NCBI GenBank assembly: GCA_964617375.1 | Contig: CAZTXQ010000002.1 | Coordinates: 57,372 to 121,371, forward strand | DNA length: 64,000 bases | Origin: Firm-13 sp964617375 | GTDB lineage: Bacteria; Bacillota; Clostridia; Saccharofermentanales; Saccharofermentanaceae | Reading direction: 5' to 3' | Part shown: in pieces, positions 56,571-63,979 of the stretch | Layout of the letters: the number at the start of each line of letters is the position of its first letter | Numbering within the stretch: position 1 is the first letter of the stretch | Translations under genes and position numbers: made by a program | The notes under the pieces: model-generated | Database searches by the model: none | Told to the model about the DNA's origin: nothing | What the model saw: only the letters and a program-made list of their open reading frames with translations

Positions 56571-57416
56571 TCACGCCTTCACGTGCCGTTTCAGAACGAT
56601 ACCTTCGATTATCATCAGAATCGAGTAGAGAAGGATTCCGATGAGGCAGGCCGAGACGATATAGGCCCATGCGGACGGGTACTGAGCAAGTACAATGTTC
56701 TCCCGGATCTGTCTTCCGACGCCGACGATGTATTCGGCAAAATATTCACTGACGAGAGCGCTGATTACGCTGGAGGGAACGGCTACCCGAAGTGCGGTGA
56801 AGACATAAGGGATGCTGTTCGGCATCCGGAGCTTCAAGAGCGTAACCGCCTTCGGAGCTGCGTAGGATGCCATAAGGTCCTCTGAAAAGGGCTTCAGTTC
56901 CGTAAGCCCGCGATAGGCGTTAAAGCTCATGTTGGCGATGCTTACGATTGAAACGACGATAATTTTCGCGGCCATGCTTCTCGTATTGGCGTCATGGCTT
57001 ACGTCCTTGGTCAGATTGGTCATTACCGGCGCGAGGGCTACGATCGGTATTGCGTTGCAGGCGGCGACGATACCGAGACCGGAAGCGCCCCATTTGCGGT
57101 TAAGCGCCGCGAATATGGCGATCAGATATCCGATCAAGGATCCGGAAATGAGACCGGCGAGAGCTACGAGGACCGTGGCCATGGTATTCATCCAGATCTT
57201 GTCGCGGTTATCGGACATGATTGCAAGGATTCTACCCGGCAGCGGGAGGGTAAATGTATCGGTGTTTAAGAGCCGGTGCAGGACTCCGGTCTGCCAGAGC
57301 AGCATAATGAATATTCCGAAAAGGACCGGAAGAACGAAGGTTTCTGCGGATTTTACTTTCTCGTTCGCGAAAAAGACCGAAACCTTACTCTTATCTCTTT
57401 TCCGTTTGTCGCTCAT
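56571..57416 (-). CDS. ABC transporter permease (SsuC/ThiX type) of the pyrimidine locus
   Basis: This 281-residue permease has about six helices and a BPD loop resembling the SsuC/TauC group (LMASYAAPKAVTLLKLRMPNS). It overlaps the preceding permease gene by 4 nt. Two different permeases with one ATPase and one binding protein make a complete importer, probably for a pyrimidine base or nucleoside. Confidence 0.88.
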   Translation of the reverse strand: MSDKRKRDKSKVSVFFANEKVKSAETFVLPVLFGIFIMLLWQTGVLHRLLNTDTFTLPLPGRILAIMSDNRDKIWMNTMATVLVALAGLISGSLIGYLIAIFAALNRKWGASGLGIVAACNAIPIVALAPVMTNLTKDVSHDANTRSMAAKIIVVSIVSIANMSFNAYRGLTELKPFSEDLMASYAAPKAVTLLKLRMPNSIPYVFTALRVAVPSSVISALVSEYFAEYIVGVGRQIRENIVLAQYPSAWAYIVSACLIGILLYSILMIIEGIVLKRHVKA

Positions 57417-58249
57417 ACGGCTTCTCCCTTCCCGGCAGCTCTTGCGGTCCGTTTATGCGGCAGGACCAGGTGCTCGATGGATCCCATCAGCTTTGAACTG
57501 AAGATTCCTGCGAATGCGCTGAAGAATACGATCAGCCAGAATACGTAGACGGACATCGCGTGCTTAAGCGACTGGGACAGCAAAGTGCCGAGACCGCCGT
57601 CGCCCTGCAGCGTATCGACGAGTATGGAAGCCGTGATCGCCATCGGAGCCGCGATCTTAAGTCCCGTAAAGAAGTACGGGACGGCGGAAGGTATAAGGAC
57701 CTTCGTATACAGATCCGTCTTCTTCGCCGCGTATATGTGCATCAGGTCGTATTTGCTGCGCTCGACCGAATTGAACCCGGCCAGTGTTCCGGTTGCCACG
57801 GGGTAGAAGGTGAGAATTGCGGCTATCACGATCCGGCTTGTGTTGATGTCTCCCGTCACGGACAGGATAATCGGAGCCATACCGAGAATCGGAATCATCT
57901 GGATGATCATCAGATACGGAAAGATCACTTTTTCGACGATCTTTGAGATCTTCATAATCAGCGCCAGCACAAAGCCGGAGACGGAACCGATCAGGAATCC
58001 CAGAGCTGCACGGCCTAAAGTCAGCGAGGCACTGTATAAGACGAGGTCGGAAGCGGTCTTTCCTCCGCTGACCTTTTTGGAGCTGAAGGCGGCCTCGACG
58101 ATCTGGTATATGTGCGGAAGCACATTTTCGGGTGTTCTTTTGACAGCGGCGACGGCAAAGGCGCCCGCCTCCCAGACAGCGGCAAAGATCAGGATCCAGA
58201 CGAGCGTCGGCAGCCACTTCTTGAATTTGTACCAAAAACGGCTCATCAT
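57413..58249 (-). CDS. ABC transporter permease, second subunit, pyrimidine locus
   Basis: This 278-residue permease has about six helices and the loop YDLMHIYAAKKTDLYTKVL followed by IPSAVPYFFTGLKIA, typical of RibX/ThiX-like permeases. It overlaps its neighbours on both sides by 4 nt (ATGA), so translation of the importer is coupled. Confidence 0.88.
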   Translation of the reverse strand: MMSRFWYKFKKWLPTLVWILIFAAVWEAGAFAVAAVKRTPENVLPHIYQIVEAAFSSKKVSGGKTASDLVLYSASLTLGRAALGFLIGSVSGFVLALIMKISKIVEKVIFPYLMIIQMIPILGMAPIILSVTGDINTSRIVIAAILTFYPVATGTLAGFNSVERSKYDLMHIYAAKKTDLYTKVLIPSAVPYFFTGLKIAAPMAITASILVDTLQGDGGLGTLLSQSLKHAMSVYVFWLIVFFSAFAGIFSSKLMGSIEHLVLPHKRTARAAGKGEAV

Positions 58250-59049
58250 AGGCTGCCACCGTCAAACGTGTTCCGGACCCGGGCCACGAGTTCGTTGAAG
58301 TGCGCGGTCTCTTTCAACGCGAGGGTTCTCGGTCTTTCGAGATCGATTTCCACGATGCCGGAGAGTCTTCCCGGATGGGGGGAGAGGACACAGACGCGGT
58401 CGGATAGGAACACGGCCTCCGGTATGTTGTGTGTTACGAAAAGAACCGTCTTGTTGGTCTTTCTCCAGATGGAGAGAAGATCTTCGTGCAGCTTCTCCTT
58501 CGTGAATTCGTCAAGCGCGGAGAACGGTTCGTCCATGAGAAGAAGTTCCGGACGGACGGCCAGGGCACGGGCGATATTGACGCGCTGCTGCATACCGCCG
58601 CTCAGCTGTGCCGGATAACAGTCGGAAAACTTCGTGAGACCGACCATATCGAGCATGGCTTCCGAGATCTCGGCGCGTTCCTTCCTGCCGAATTTCATAA
58701 CCTCCAGCGGGAGCTCGACGTTCTTCCTTACGGTTCTCCAGTCAAAGAGAACCGGACTCTGGAAGACAATTCCGAGCTTCTGGTCCATCCGGACCTCCTT
58801 CGGAAGACGCTCGCCGATATGGATACTGCCCTGTGTGGGTTCGAGAAGATCCGCCACCATGCGAAGAAGTGTGGTCTTGCCGCAGCCGGACGGGCCGAGG
58901 AGAGAAATAAACTCGCCCTTATAGATATCAAGATTTACGCCGGTCAAGGCTTCGACGCTGTTGCCGCGGTTGTCCTTAAACGTCATGCCGACATCCTTGA
59001 TGCGGATCTCTATATCACGATCTTCTTTTCTTGTTGCGTTTGCTGTCAT
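58246..59049 (-). CDS. ABC transporter ATPase of the pyrimidine locus
   Basis: This 267-residue ATPase has Walker A GPSGCGKTT, Q-loop VFQSPVLFDWRT, signature QLSGGMQQR and Walker B LLLMDEPFSALD. It is the first gene of the importer unit, preceded by GGGGGAG. A promoter, two dyads and a terminator-like hairpin lie in the 165-bp gap before it. Confidence 0.93.
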   Translation of the reverse strand: MTANATRKEDRDIEIRIKDVGMTFKDNRGNSVEALTGVNLDIYKGEFISLLGPSGCGKTTLLRMVADLLEPTQGSIHIGERLPKEVRMDQKLGIVFQSPVLFDWRTVRKNVELPLEVMKFGRKERAEISEAMLDMVGLTKFSDCYPAQLSGGMQQRVNIARALAVRPELLLMDEPFSALDEFTKEKLHEDLLSIWRKTNKTVLFVTHNIPEAVFLSDRVCVLSPHPGRLSGIVEIDLERPRTLALKETAHFNELVARVRNTFDGGSL

Positions 59050-59063
59050 CTTTTCTCCCCCGG

Positions 59064-59126
59064 GAACAAAAAGGACAAGGCGCGAAGCGTTCCCTTGAAA
59101 GCTCCGTTGCCTTGTCCTTTTGTTTT
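59064..59126 (-). terminator. Terminator-like hairpin in the importer leader (possible attenuator)
   Basis: Read on the minus strand, AAAAGGACAAGGC pairs with GCCTTGTCCTTTT across a 27-nt loop and is followed by TTTTTGTT. It lies after the alcohol dehydrogenase stop and before the importer start. It could simply end the upstream transcript. However, a good promoter lies between that stop and the hairpin, so importer transcripts would have to pass it. T-runs on both sides make it bidirectional. Confidence 0.7.
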
Positions 59127-59131
59127 TCTAA

Positions 59132-59160
59132 AGTATATCGAGAGGCTTTTTTGTTTTCAA
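59132..59160 (-). promoter_or_regulatory. Promoter of the importer operon
   Basis: On the minus strand TTGAAA (59155-59160) and TATACT (59132-59137) are 17 bp apart. The predicted start site is about 7 nt downstream, so the transcript would enter the hairpin within about 10 nt. Confidence 0.6.
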
Positions 59161-59202
59161 TGCGCCAAAGCACAAAGCCGATTGTGCTCTGGCACATAGA
59201 TC
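59161..59202. promoter_or_regulatory. Tandem dyad operators upstream of the importer promoter
   Basis: TGTGC-TCTG-GCACA (59183-59196, perfect) and TGCGC-CAAA-GCACA (59161-59174, one mismatch) are centred 22 bp apart, two helical turns. They sit directly upstream of the -35, as for an activator. GGCACATAGATC (59191-59202) reappears in reverse orientation upstream of the PucR-family gene. Confidence 0.55.
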
Positions 59203-59214
59203 GCGAGAAAAGAA

Positions 59215-60366
59215 TTACATATAGATCCTTCGGTATATCGCGATGCAATCCTCCCTGGAGACGGGTCTTCCGGTGTTTCCGGGACTGCCGGAGGCTATGG
59301 CGTCGGCCGCCATTTTCTCGATGGCTGCCTCATAGTCCGCGCGATCGACTCCGTATTCGCGAAGAGTTGGGACTTCACAGACCGTCAGGATCACACCGAT
59401 CTGATAGATAAACCGCGCGGCGGCCGCATCGTCGGAATCGTCCTGAAGGGCGGCACCGGTTGCGTGTGACAAGTCGGCGAAGCGCTTGATCGCTCCGCTT
59501 TTCGCGAAATCGAGGCATTCTCTGAGAAGCATCGCATTCGAGAGTCCGTGCGGCACGTGAAAAAGGGCGCCGATCGGACGGCTCATCCCGTGGACGATGG
59601 TCACGGAGGAGTTGTTGATGCAGATACCCGCCTCGAGGGCTGCGACAGACATCTCCTCGCGGGCCTTCGCATCGCAGCCTCTCGAATACGCCGCGGGAAG
59701 GTACTTCATGATCCGCTTGACCGCGGAAATGGCGAGGGCATCGGTTAACGGCGTGGCCTTAACCGACGTGTAGGCTTCGACTGCATGCGTAAGAGCATCG
59801 AGGCCCGTCGCAGCGGTGACCGACTTTGGCATGTCGACGGTGAACGCGGGATCGACGACGGCAATCCTCGGGATCAGGCAGTCGCCCTTCATAAGCATCT
59901 TGATATTCTGTTCTTCATCGGTAATGATCGTGAATTTCGTGACCTCCGAGCCGGTGCCTGCCGTGGTGGGAATCGCAGCGACCGGGGGGATCTCCTTTTC
60001 CGGTATCTGACCGCGGTAATCCGTCAGCTTCCCGGTACTGACGCACATATACGAGATCGCTTTTGCGGCATCGAGCGGGCTTCCGCCGCCGAGACCGATC
60101 ACGAAATCGCAGGAGTTCCGCCGGTAAGCCCCGACACCGTCTTCAATCATACGGACCGTGGGCTCACCGGTTATTCTGTCAAAGACTGCGGTGCTTATTC
60201 CCGCGAGCGCGAAATTCTTCTTCAGCGTATCCATCATCGGGGACTTGCCGATATGCGGCCCCGTAACGAGGAGCGCTCTTTGTCCGCATTCCCGCAAGTC
60301 AGGCATAGACTCGGCCAGTGCATTTTTGCCCGTAAATATGTGCCGCGGGACAAGAAAATGTGCCAT
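59215..60366 (-). CDS. Iron-containing alcohol dehydrogenase (probable malonic semialdehyde reductase)
   Basis: This 383-residue group III alcohol dehydrogenase starts AHFLVPRHIFTGKNAL. It has the cofactor motif GLGGGSPLDAAKAIS, PTTAGTGSEVT, and metal-binding histidines in DALTHAVEAY and later segments. In a pyrimidine pathway it would reduce malonic (or methylmalonic) semialdehyde to 3-hydroxypropionate (or 3-hydroxyisobutyrate), regenerating NAD(P)+. That substrate is inferred from its place next to the aminotransferase. The ATG at 60366 follows AAGGAGG. Confidence 0.85.
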   Translation of the reverse strand: MAHFLVPRHIFTGKNALAESMPDLRECGQRALLVTGPHIGKSPMMDTLKKNFALAGISTAVFDRITGEPTVRMIEDGVGAYRRNSCDFVIGLGGGSPLDAAKAISYMCVSTGKLTDYRGQIPEKEIPPVAAIPTTAGTGSEVTKFTIITDEEQNIKMLMKGDCLIPRIAVVDPAFTVDMPKSVTAATGLDALTHAVEAYTSVKATPLTDALAISAVKRIMKYLPAAYSRGCDAKAREEMSVAALEAGICINNSSVTIVHGMSRPIGALFHVPHGLSNAMLLRECLDFAKSGAIKRFADLSHATGAALQDDSDDAAAARFIYQIGVILTVCEVPTLREYGVDRADYEAAIEKMAADAIASGSPGNTGRPVSREDCIAIYRRIYM

Positions 60367-60388
60367 AAATCCTCCTTCAGGACTATCG

Positions 60389-61714
60389 TCAGATGAACTG
60401 TTTGTCGACGATATCAAGCACTTCGTCGAGCTTTAAGAGTTCTTCGGTCAGCTGTTCGGGCGTGATGATGAGCGGCGGGCAGACGAGTATCATATTCTCG
60501 TGCGAATACGTCATGAAATGACGCTCCTTCAGCATGCCGATGATTTTGCCCATCGTGCCGTCCGGGTCCTTGCCGTAGGGGACGAGAGGCTCTTTTGTCG
60601 ATTTGTCCTTAACGAGTTCGACGGCGGAAAAGAGCCCGATATAACGGACATCTCCGACAGAAAGGTGGTCTTTCTTAAGGTTCTCGAGGATCTCGCCGAG
60701 AAGCTTGCCGGTTACCGCGACCTTGTCAAGGATGCCGGCTTCGGTATAGTAGGAGACCGAAGCGACGCCGGCCGCGCAGGCCAGAGGATGGCCGCTGTAG
60801 GTAAGTCCGCAGGATAAGAGATGCTCATCGAAAAAGGCCGCGATCTTCGACGAAACCGCGACGCCGCCTAAAGGTACGTAGCCGCATGTTACACCCTTGG
60901 CAAAGGTGATCATGTCGGGTACGACATCAAAATGCTCATACGCGAACATCTTTCCTGTGCGGCACCAGCCCGTCATGACCTCGTCGAGAATCATAATGAT
61001 GCCGAACTCGTCGCAGAGCTTGCGGATACCGGGCAGGTAGCCCTTCGGCGGCAGGATTACGCCGTTCGAACCGGTCACGGTCTCCATGACGATTGCGGCG
61101 ATGCTGTCGGGTCCTTCGTAACAGATCTGTTCTCTGAGCTTCGCGAGGTAATAAGAAGTCGCCGCTTCCTCGGAAGCGAATTCGATGCCTTCGCGGTAAA
61201 TATACGGATCGAAAAACTTGACGAAGCCGGGGATGCCGGGCTCCAATGCATATCTTCTCGGTTCGCCGGTCAGGTTGCCCGCACCGAACGACGAGCCATG
61301 ATAGCTCCTGTAGCGGCTCATGACCTTGTGGCGGCCGGTGTAAAGACGCGCCATTTTGATCGCATTCTCGTTCGACTCCGCGCCGGCGTTTGTGAAGAAG
61401 ATCTTCCCGAACGTATCGGGCAGCAGGTCAACGATCATTTTCGCGAGCGTCGATCTCGACTCGGCCGCATAGGACGGCCCGACAAAGCAGAAGGAATCGA
61501 TCTGATTCCGGATCGCCTCCGCGATCGCTGTGTTGCCGAAGCCCAGGTTCATGTTGACAAGCTGGGAGGACATGTCGCTGTAGCGGACACCGTCATAATC
61601 GTAGAAATAGATGCCGTCGCCCTTTTCGACCGGAATCGGATTCAGTCCTTTCTGACGGCTCCAGGATTGAAGCACATACGTTTTCTGGCTGTTCTTTATC
61701 TCTTCCGCATTCAT
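60389..61714 (-). CDS. Class III aminotransferase (probable beta-alanine transaminase)
   Basis: This 441-residue PLP enzyme has FTNAGAESNENAIKMAR, SRYRSYHGSSFGAG, the Asp in MILDEVMTGWCRTG, and the PLP lysine in ITFAKGVTCGYVPLGG. These fit the omega-amino acid aminotransferases. In this locus it should convert beta-alanine (or 3-aminoisobutyrate) to the semialdehyde. The ATG at 61714 is preferred because AAAGGGG lies 8 nt upstream; a second in-frame ATG six codons earlier is possible. It is the first gene of the degradative unit, divergent from the regulator. Confidence 0.9.
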   Translation of the reverse strand: MNAEEIKNSQKTYVLQSWSRQKGLNPIPVEKGDGIYFYDYDGVRYSDMSSQLVNMNLGFGNTAIAEAIRNQIDSFCFVGPSYAAESRSTLAKMIVDLLPDTFGKIFFTNAGAESNENAIKMARLYTGRHKVMSRYRSYHGSSFGAGNLTGEPRRYALEPGIPGFVKFFDPYIYREGIEFASEEAATSYYLAKLREQICYEGPDSIAAIVMETVTGSNGVILPPKGYLPGIRKLCDEFGIIMILDEVMTGWCRTGKMFAYEHFDVVPDMITFAKGVTCGYVPLGGVAVSSKIAAFFDEHLLSCGLTYSGHPLACAAGVASVSYYTEAGILDKVAVTGKLLGEILENLKKDHLSVGDVRYIGLFSAVELVKDKSTKEPLVPYGKDPDGTMGKIIGMLKERHFMTYSHENMILVCPPLIITPEQLTEELLKLDEVLDIVDKQFI

Positions 61715-61771
61715 AAGGTAAGCCCCTTTCATATTTGACCGGCCGCGGCCGGAAATCACTCTATAATCGAA

Positions 61772-61799
61772 ATTATAGGAAACAGGGACGGGAAGACAA
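61772..61799 (-). promoter_or_regulatory. Promoter of the aminotransferase-dehydrogenase unit
   Basis: On the minus strand TTGTCT (61794-61799) and a perfect TATAAT (61772-61777) are 16 bp apart. The -10 lies in a CTATAAT-CGAA-ATTATAG dyad. Confidence 0.6.
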
Positions 61800-61815
61800 T
61801 AATCCGGGGCATAAA

Positions 61816-61835
61816 GATCTATGTGCCGAAGCCCA
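61816..61835. promoter_or_regulatory. Candidate regulator operator between the divergent promoters
   Basis: GATCTATGTGCCGAAGCCCA matches 17 of 20 bases of the site upstream of the importer promoter, in reverse orientation. It lies about 20 bp upstream of the aminotransferase -35 and in the -35 region of the regulator gene. That position suits an activator of the pathway that represses its own gene. Confidence 0.5.
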
Positions 61836-61840
61836 AGATG

Positions 61841-61849
61841 TGCTATAAT
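61841..61849 (+). promoter_or_regulatory. Extended -10 promoter of the PucR-family gene
   Basis: TGC-TATAAT (61841-61849) is a perfect extended -10. No good -35 is present 16-18 bp upstream, which suits control at this promoter. Transcription would begin near 61856. Confidence 0.55.
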
Positions 61850-61864
61850 CGAAGCCGAATCAAT

Positions 61865-61906
61865 AAGAAGGCAAGGATGCTTCAGGGCACCCTTGCCTTC
61901 TTTTTT
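61865..61906 (+). terminator. Terminator-like hairpin in the PucR-family leader (attenuator candidate)
   Basis: AAGAAGGCAAGG (61865-61876) pairs perfectly over 12 bp with CCTTGCCTTCTT (61891-61902), followed by TTTT. It begins about 10 nt after the predicted start site and ends 18 nt before the regulator ATG. No plus-strand gene lies upstream, so it is not an ordinary gene end. The loop contains GCTTCAGGG, resembling GCTTTCAAGGG in the importer hairpin loop. Confidence 0.7.
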
Positions 61907-61923
61907 ATAGGGGATGACGTAAT

Positions 61924-63099
61924 ATGGCAATCGAACTCTGTCAGCTGATCGAAAAGGTTCAGCACAAGGACATTACGCTGCTCGCCGGCGAAAAGGGCAT
62001 GCATAACTTCGTGAGCTGGGTTCACATGGTGGAATCCCTCGAAGCGTCGACCTTTCTCGAGGGCGGTGAAATCGCGTTTACGACGGGAATCGGCCTTGGC
62101 GGCAGCTTCAGTATCCTCGACCTGGTGGAAGTCCTTTACAGGAATCGCGTGGCGGGAGTCGTCATCAACATCGGCCCCTTCATCGAGAGCATCCCCGAGG
62201 AGGTAATAAGCTTCGGGAACCGCCACGATTTCCCGATTTTCTCGGTGCCGTGGAAAATCCATGTCGCTGAGATCATACAGATCATCTGCTATGCGATCAC
62301 AAAGTCCGACCAGAAGGACATGGAGACCGCCGCCGCCTTCAAGAACGCGATCCTTTTCCCGAAACAGGAGGAGCTCTATGTCATTCCGCTCTCGCAGCTC
62401 GGCTTCCAGGTCAACTGGAATTACTACGTGTGCGCGATAAAAGTCATGACCGCTGCGGGGGATGTCGTCTCCTTTAACCGGCTCGAGGAGATCCGGACGG
62501 ACATGAACGACTTCTTACGGTACAGAAGACACGAGACGTATGCGGTTTTCCACAACGAGAACCAGGTTGTCATCGTGATCGGCAATTATGACAAGGCATT
62601 CTTTGACCGGTTCTCTCAGGACCTTGGCGAGTATACCTCCGGGCATTTGAGGAAGAACGAGGAATGCTGCCTCGGCATCGGGAAATGCACGAAAAGCATC
62701 CGGTGCCTCAACAAGAGCTACGCGCAGGCGCTCGCTATACAGCGCCTGCACGAACACGATAAAATAGAAAAGGATTTGGTAGCCTATGCCAATCTCGGAA
62801 TGTATAAGCTTCTCCTGGGTATCGAAGACCGGGAGATACTGGAAGAATTCTATTCCTCGACGCTTAAACCCCTGATCGAATATGACGACCGGAACGGCAC
62901 GGATCTTTCGATGGTCTTAAGGGTTTACCTGAAGCATGACGGCAGCGTGAAGGCGGCGGCCGACGAGCTCTTTCTGCATCGGAATACGGTCAATTACAAG
63001 ATCTCCAAAACCGCCGAAGTCCTGTGGACGGACATGTCCCTGCTGGACACGCGGCTCAAGCTTCTCCTGTGCTTCATGCTGCACGATATTCTGTCCTGA
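61924..63099 (+). CDS. PucR-family transcriptional regulator of pyrimidine degradation
   Basis: This 391-residue protein has the N-terminal PucR sensory domain (WVHMVESLEASTFLEGGEIAFTTG in part). A central CdaR/GGDEF-like region and a C-terminal PucR helix-turn-helix follow (SVKAAADELFLHRNTVNYK). Family members typically sense nitrogenous metabolites and activate adjacent catabolic genes. It is divergent from the aminotransferase gene with shared control elements, so it likely governs this locus; this is inferred from context. Confidence 0.9.
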   Translation: MAIELCQLIEKVQHKDITLLAGEKGMHNFVSWVHMVESLEASTFLEGGEIAFTTGIGLGGSFSILDLVEVLYRNRVAGVVINIGPFIESIPEEVISFGNRHDFPIFSVPWKIHVAEIIQIICYAITKSDQKDMETAAAFKNAILFPKQEELYVIPLSQLGFQVNWNYYVCAIKVMTAAGDVVSFNRLEEIRTDMNDFLRYRRHETYAVFHNENQVVIVIGNYDKAFFDRFSQDLGEYTSGHLRKNEECCLGIGKCTKSIRCLNKSYAQALAIQRLHEHDKIEKDLVAYANLGMYKLLLGIEDREILEEFYSSTLKPLIEYDDRNGTDLSMVLRVYLKHDGSVKAAADELFLHRNTVNYKISKTAEVLWTDMSLLDTRLKLLLCFMLHDILS

Positions 63100-63143
63100 A
63101 GATACCCCTTGTCCCAATGGGTCTTCGACTAGTATAGCGATTT

Positions 63144-63293
63144 TCAATTAGCTAGACCGATAGCCTCTTCAGGATCAATTTCATTCATATGGTATTTCCA
63201 GTGGTAGACAATTGGTGAATCGTTGATTTCCTCGAAATACTTGTATATTCGTTCGATCCGTTCTTCTCTATCAGCTACCCTGATTTCTCTGAG
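63144..63293 (-). pseudogene. IS630-family transposase, C-terminal remnant
   Basis: Minus-strand translation gives IRVADREERIERIYKYFEEI, then INDSPIVYHWKYHMNEID and a TGA at 63144-63146. This matches the C-terminal end of IS630-type transposases. The upstream part in the same frame is lost. Together with the N-terminal remnant at 63672-63979 it outlines one decayed, internally rearranged element. Confidence 0.7.
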
Positions 63294-63329
63294 CGGAGAG
63301 TCGATCGGTAATCCATTCCGAAGAGACCG

Positions 63330-63389
63330 GAATCGGGATCTAGTTCATCCATTTTGAAGCGACTAGAATCGGGATCTAGTTCATCCATT
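63330..63389. repeat. 36-bp-period direct repeat, two copies
   Basis: GAATCGGGATCTAGTTCATC followed by CATT occurs at 63330-63353 and again at 63366-63389. On the minus strand each period reads as a 12-residue unit, MDELDPDS plus four variable residues. It lies just upstream (minus sense) of the transposase C-terminal remnant. Confidence 0.75.
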
Positions 63390-63541
63390 CCGGTGATTCA
63401 AACCGTGAGACAATAACCGTTGCATTTTGGCGATTTTAGCCCAGCGGTTACAATACCGCCCGTTAGACAATGAAGAGTAAGAGTTGCGTATCATCCGCCT
63501 TGATGGGAATCAGGACCATTCGTCAATGAATAGAAGTTCAA
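63390..63541. other. Non-coding stretch inside the decayed IS630 element
   Basis: About 150 bp with no recognisable coding similarity on either strand, between the 36-bp repeats and the third hairpin-repeat pair. It probably represents rearranged or lost transposase sequence. Confidence 0.4.
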
Positions 63542-63664
63542 CCTACTCAAATGCACGCAGATGCTGATTGAGTAGGCTCGCAATGATAAAAAACAACGCA
63601 ACAGGGCACCGGCGTACCTACTCAAATGCGCTCAGATGCGGATTGAGTAGGCTCGCAATGATAA
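63542..63664. repeat. Third hairpin-repeat pair, 75-bp period
   Basis: CCTACTCAA, a 17-nt loop and TTGAGTAGG, followed by CTCGCAATGATAAA, occurs at 63542 and again at 63617, exactly 75 bp apart. The two copies differ at only a few loop positions. A fragment resembling the second repeat family (TTCGTCAATGAATAGAA) lies just before the first copy. The array sits between the two halves of the decayed IS630 element. Confidence 0.8.
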
Positions 63665-63671
63665 AGAACTC

Positions 63672-63979
63672 ACGACGACAGGCTACATCAATAATTCACG
63701 CTTTTTCATCATCAGAGATTTCGCTGTTACGGCCTCGTCCGGGCGCATCCGTCAAGGCATTATCAACACCGTCTTCCTTGTGTTTTCTGAGACAAAAAGG
63801 AATACTGTTACGATTCAAGTCAAGCTTGTCAGCAATAGCGTCAGCAGATTCTCCGTCTGCTTTTAGCAGCAATATTTCGCACGGCTAACTGTCTGCGCTT
63901 GCATGGTTCTTGCGCGTGTCACGGACTGCGGATAAGTACGGTCGCTATCGGATAACTTCAAAGACTGCGCTTTAGCCAT
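63672..63979 (-). pseudogene. IS630-family transposase, N-terminal remnant with frameshift and stop
   Basis: The minus strand starts at ATG 63977-63979, MAKAQSLKLS, then TMQAQTVSRAKY. A one-base loss after GCGAAA shifts the frame; adding one A restores AKILLLKADGESADAIADKL, then DLNRNSIPFCLRKHKEDG and LTDAPGRGRNSEISDDEKA. A TGA replaces the tryptophan codon before IIDVACRR. These are hallmarks of the IS630 N-terminal helix-turn-helix region. The element is inactive. Confidence 0.8.

Noticed and set aside
61724..61930. N-terminally extended aminotransferase starting at 61930
   Set aside because: The extension overlaps the divergent regulator start and its promoter, has no family similarity and no ribosome binding site.
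63568..63888. Plus-strand 106-residue reading frame over the third repeat array
   Set aside because: It covers the repeats and the antisense of the IS630 remnant. The minus-strand transposase match explains the region.
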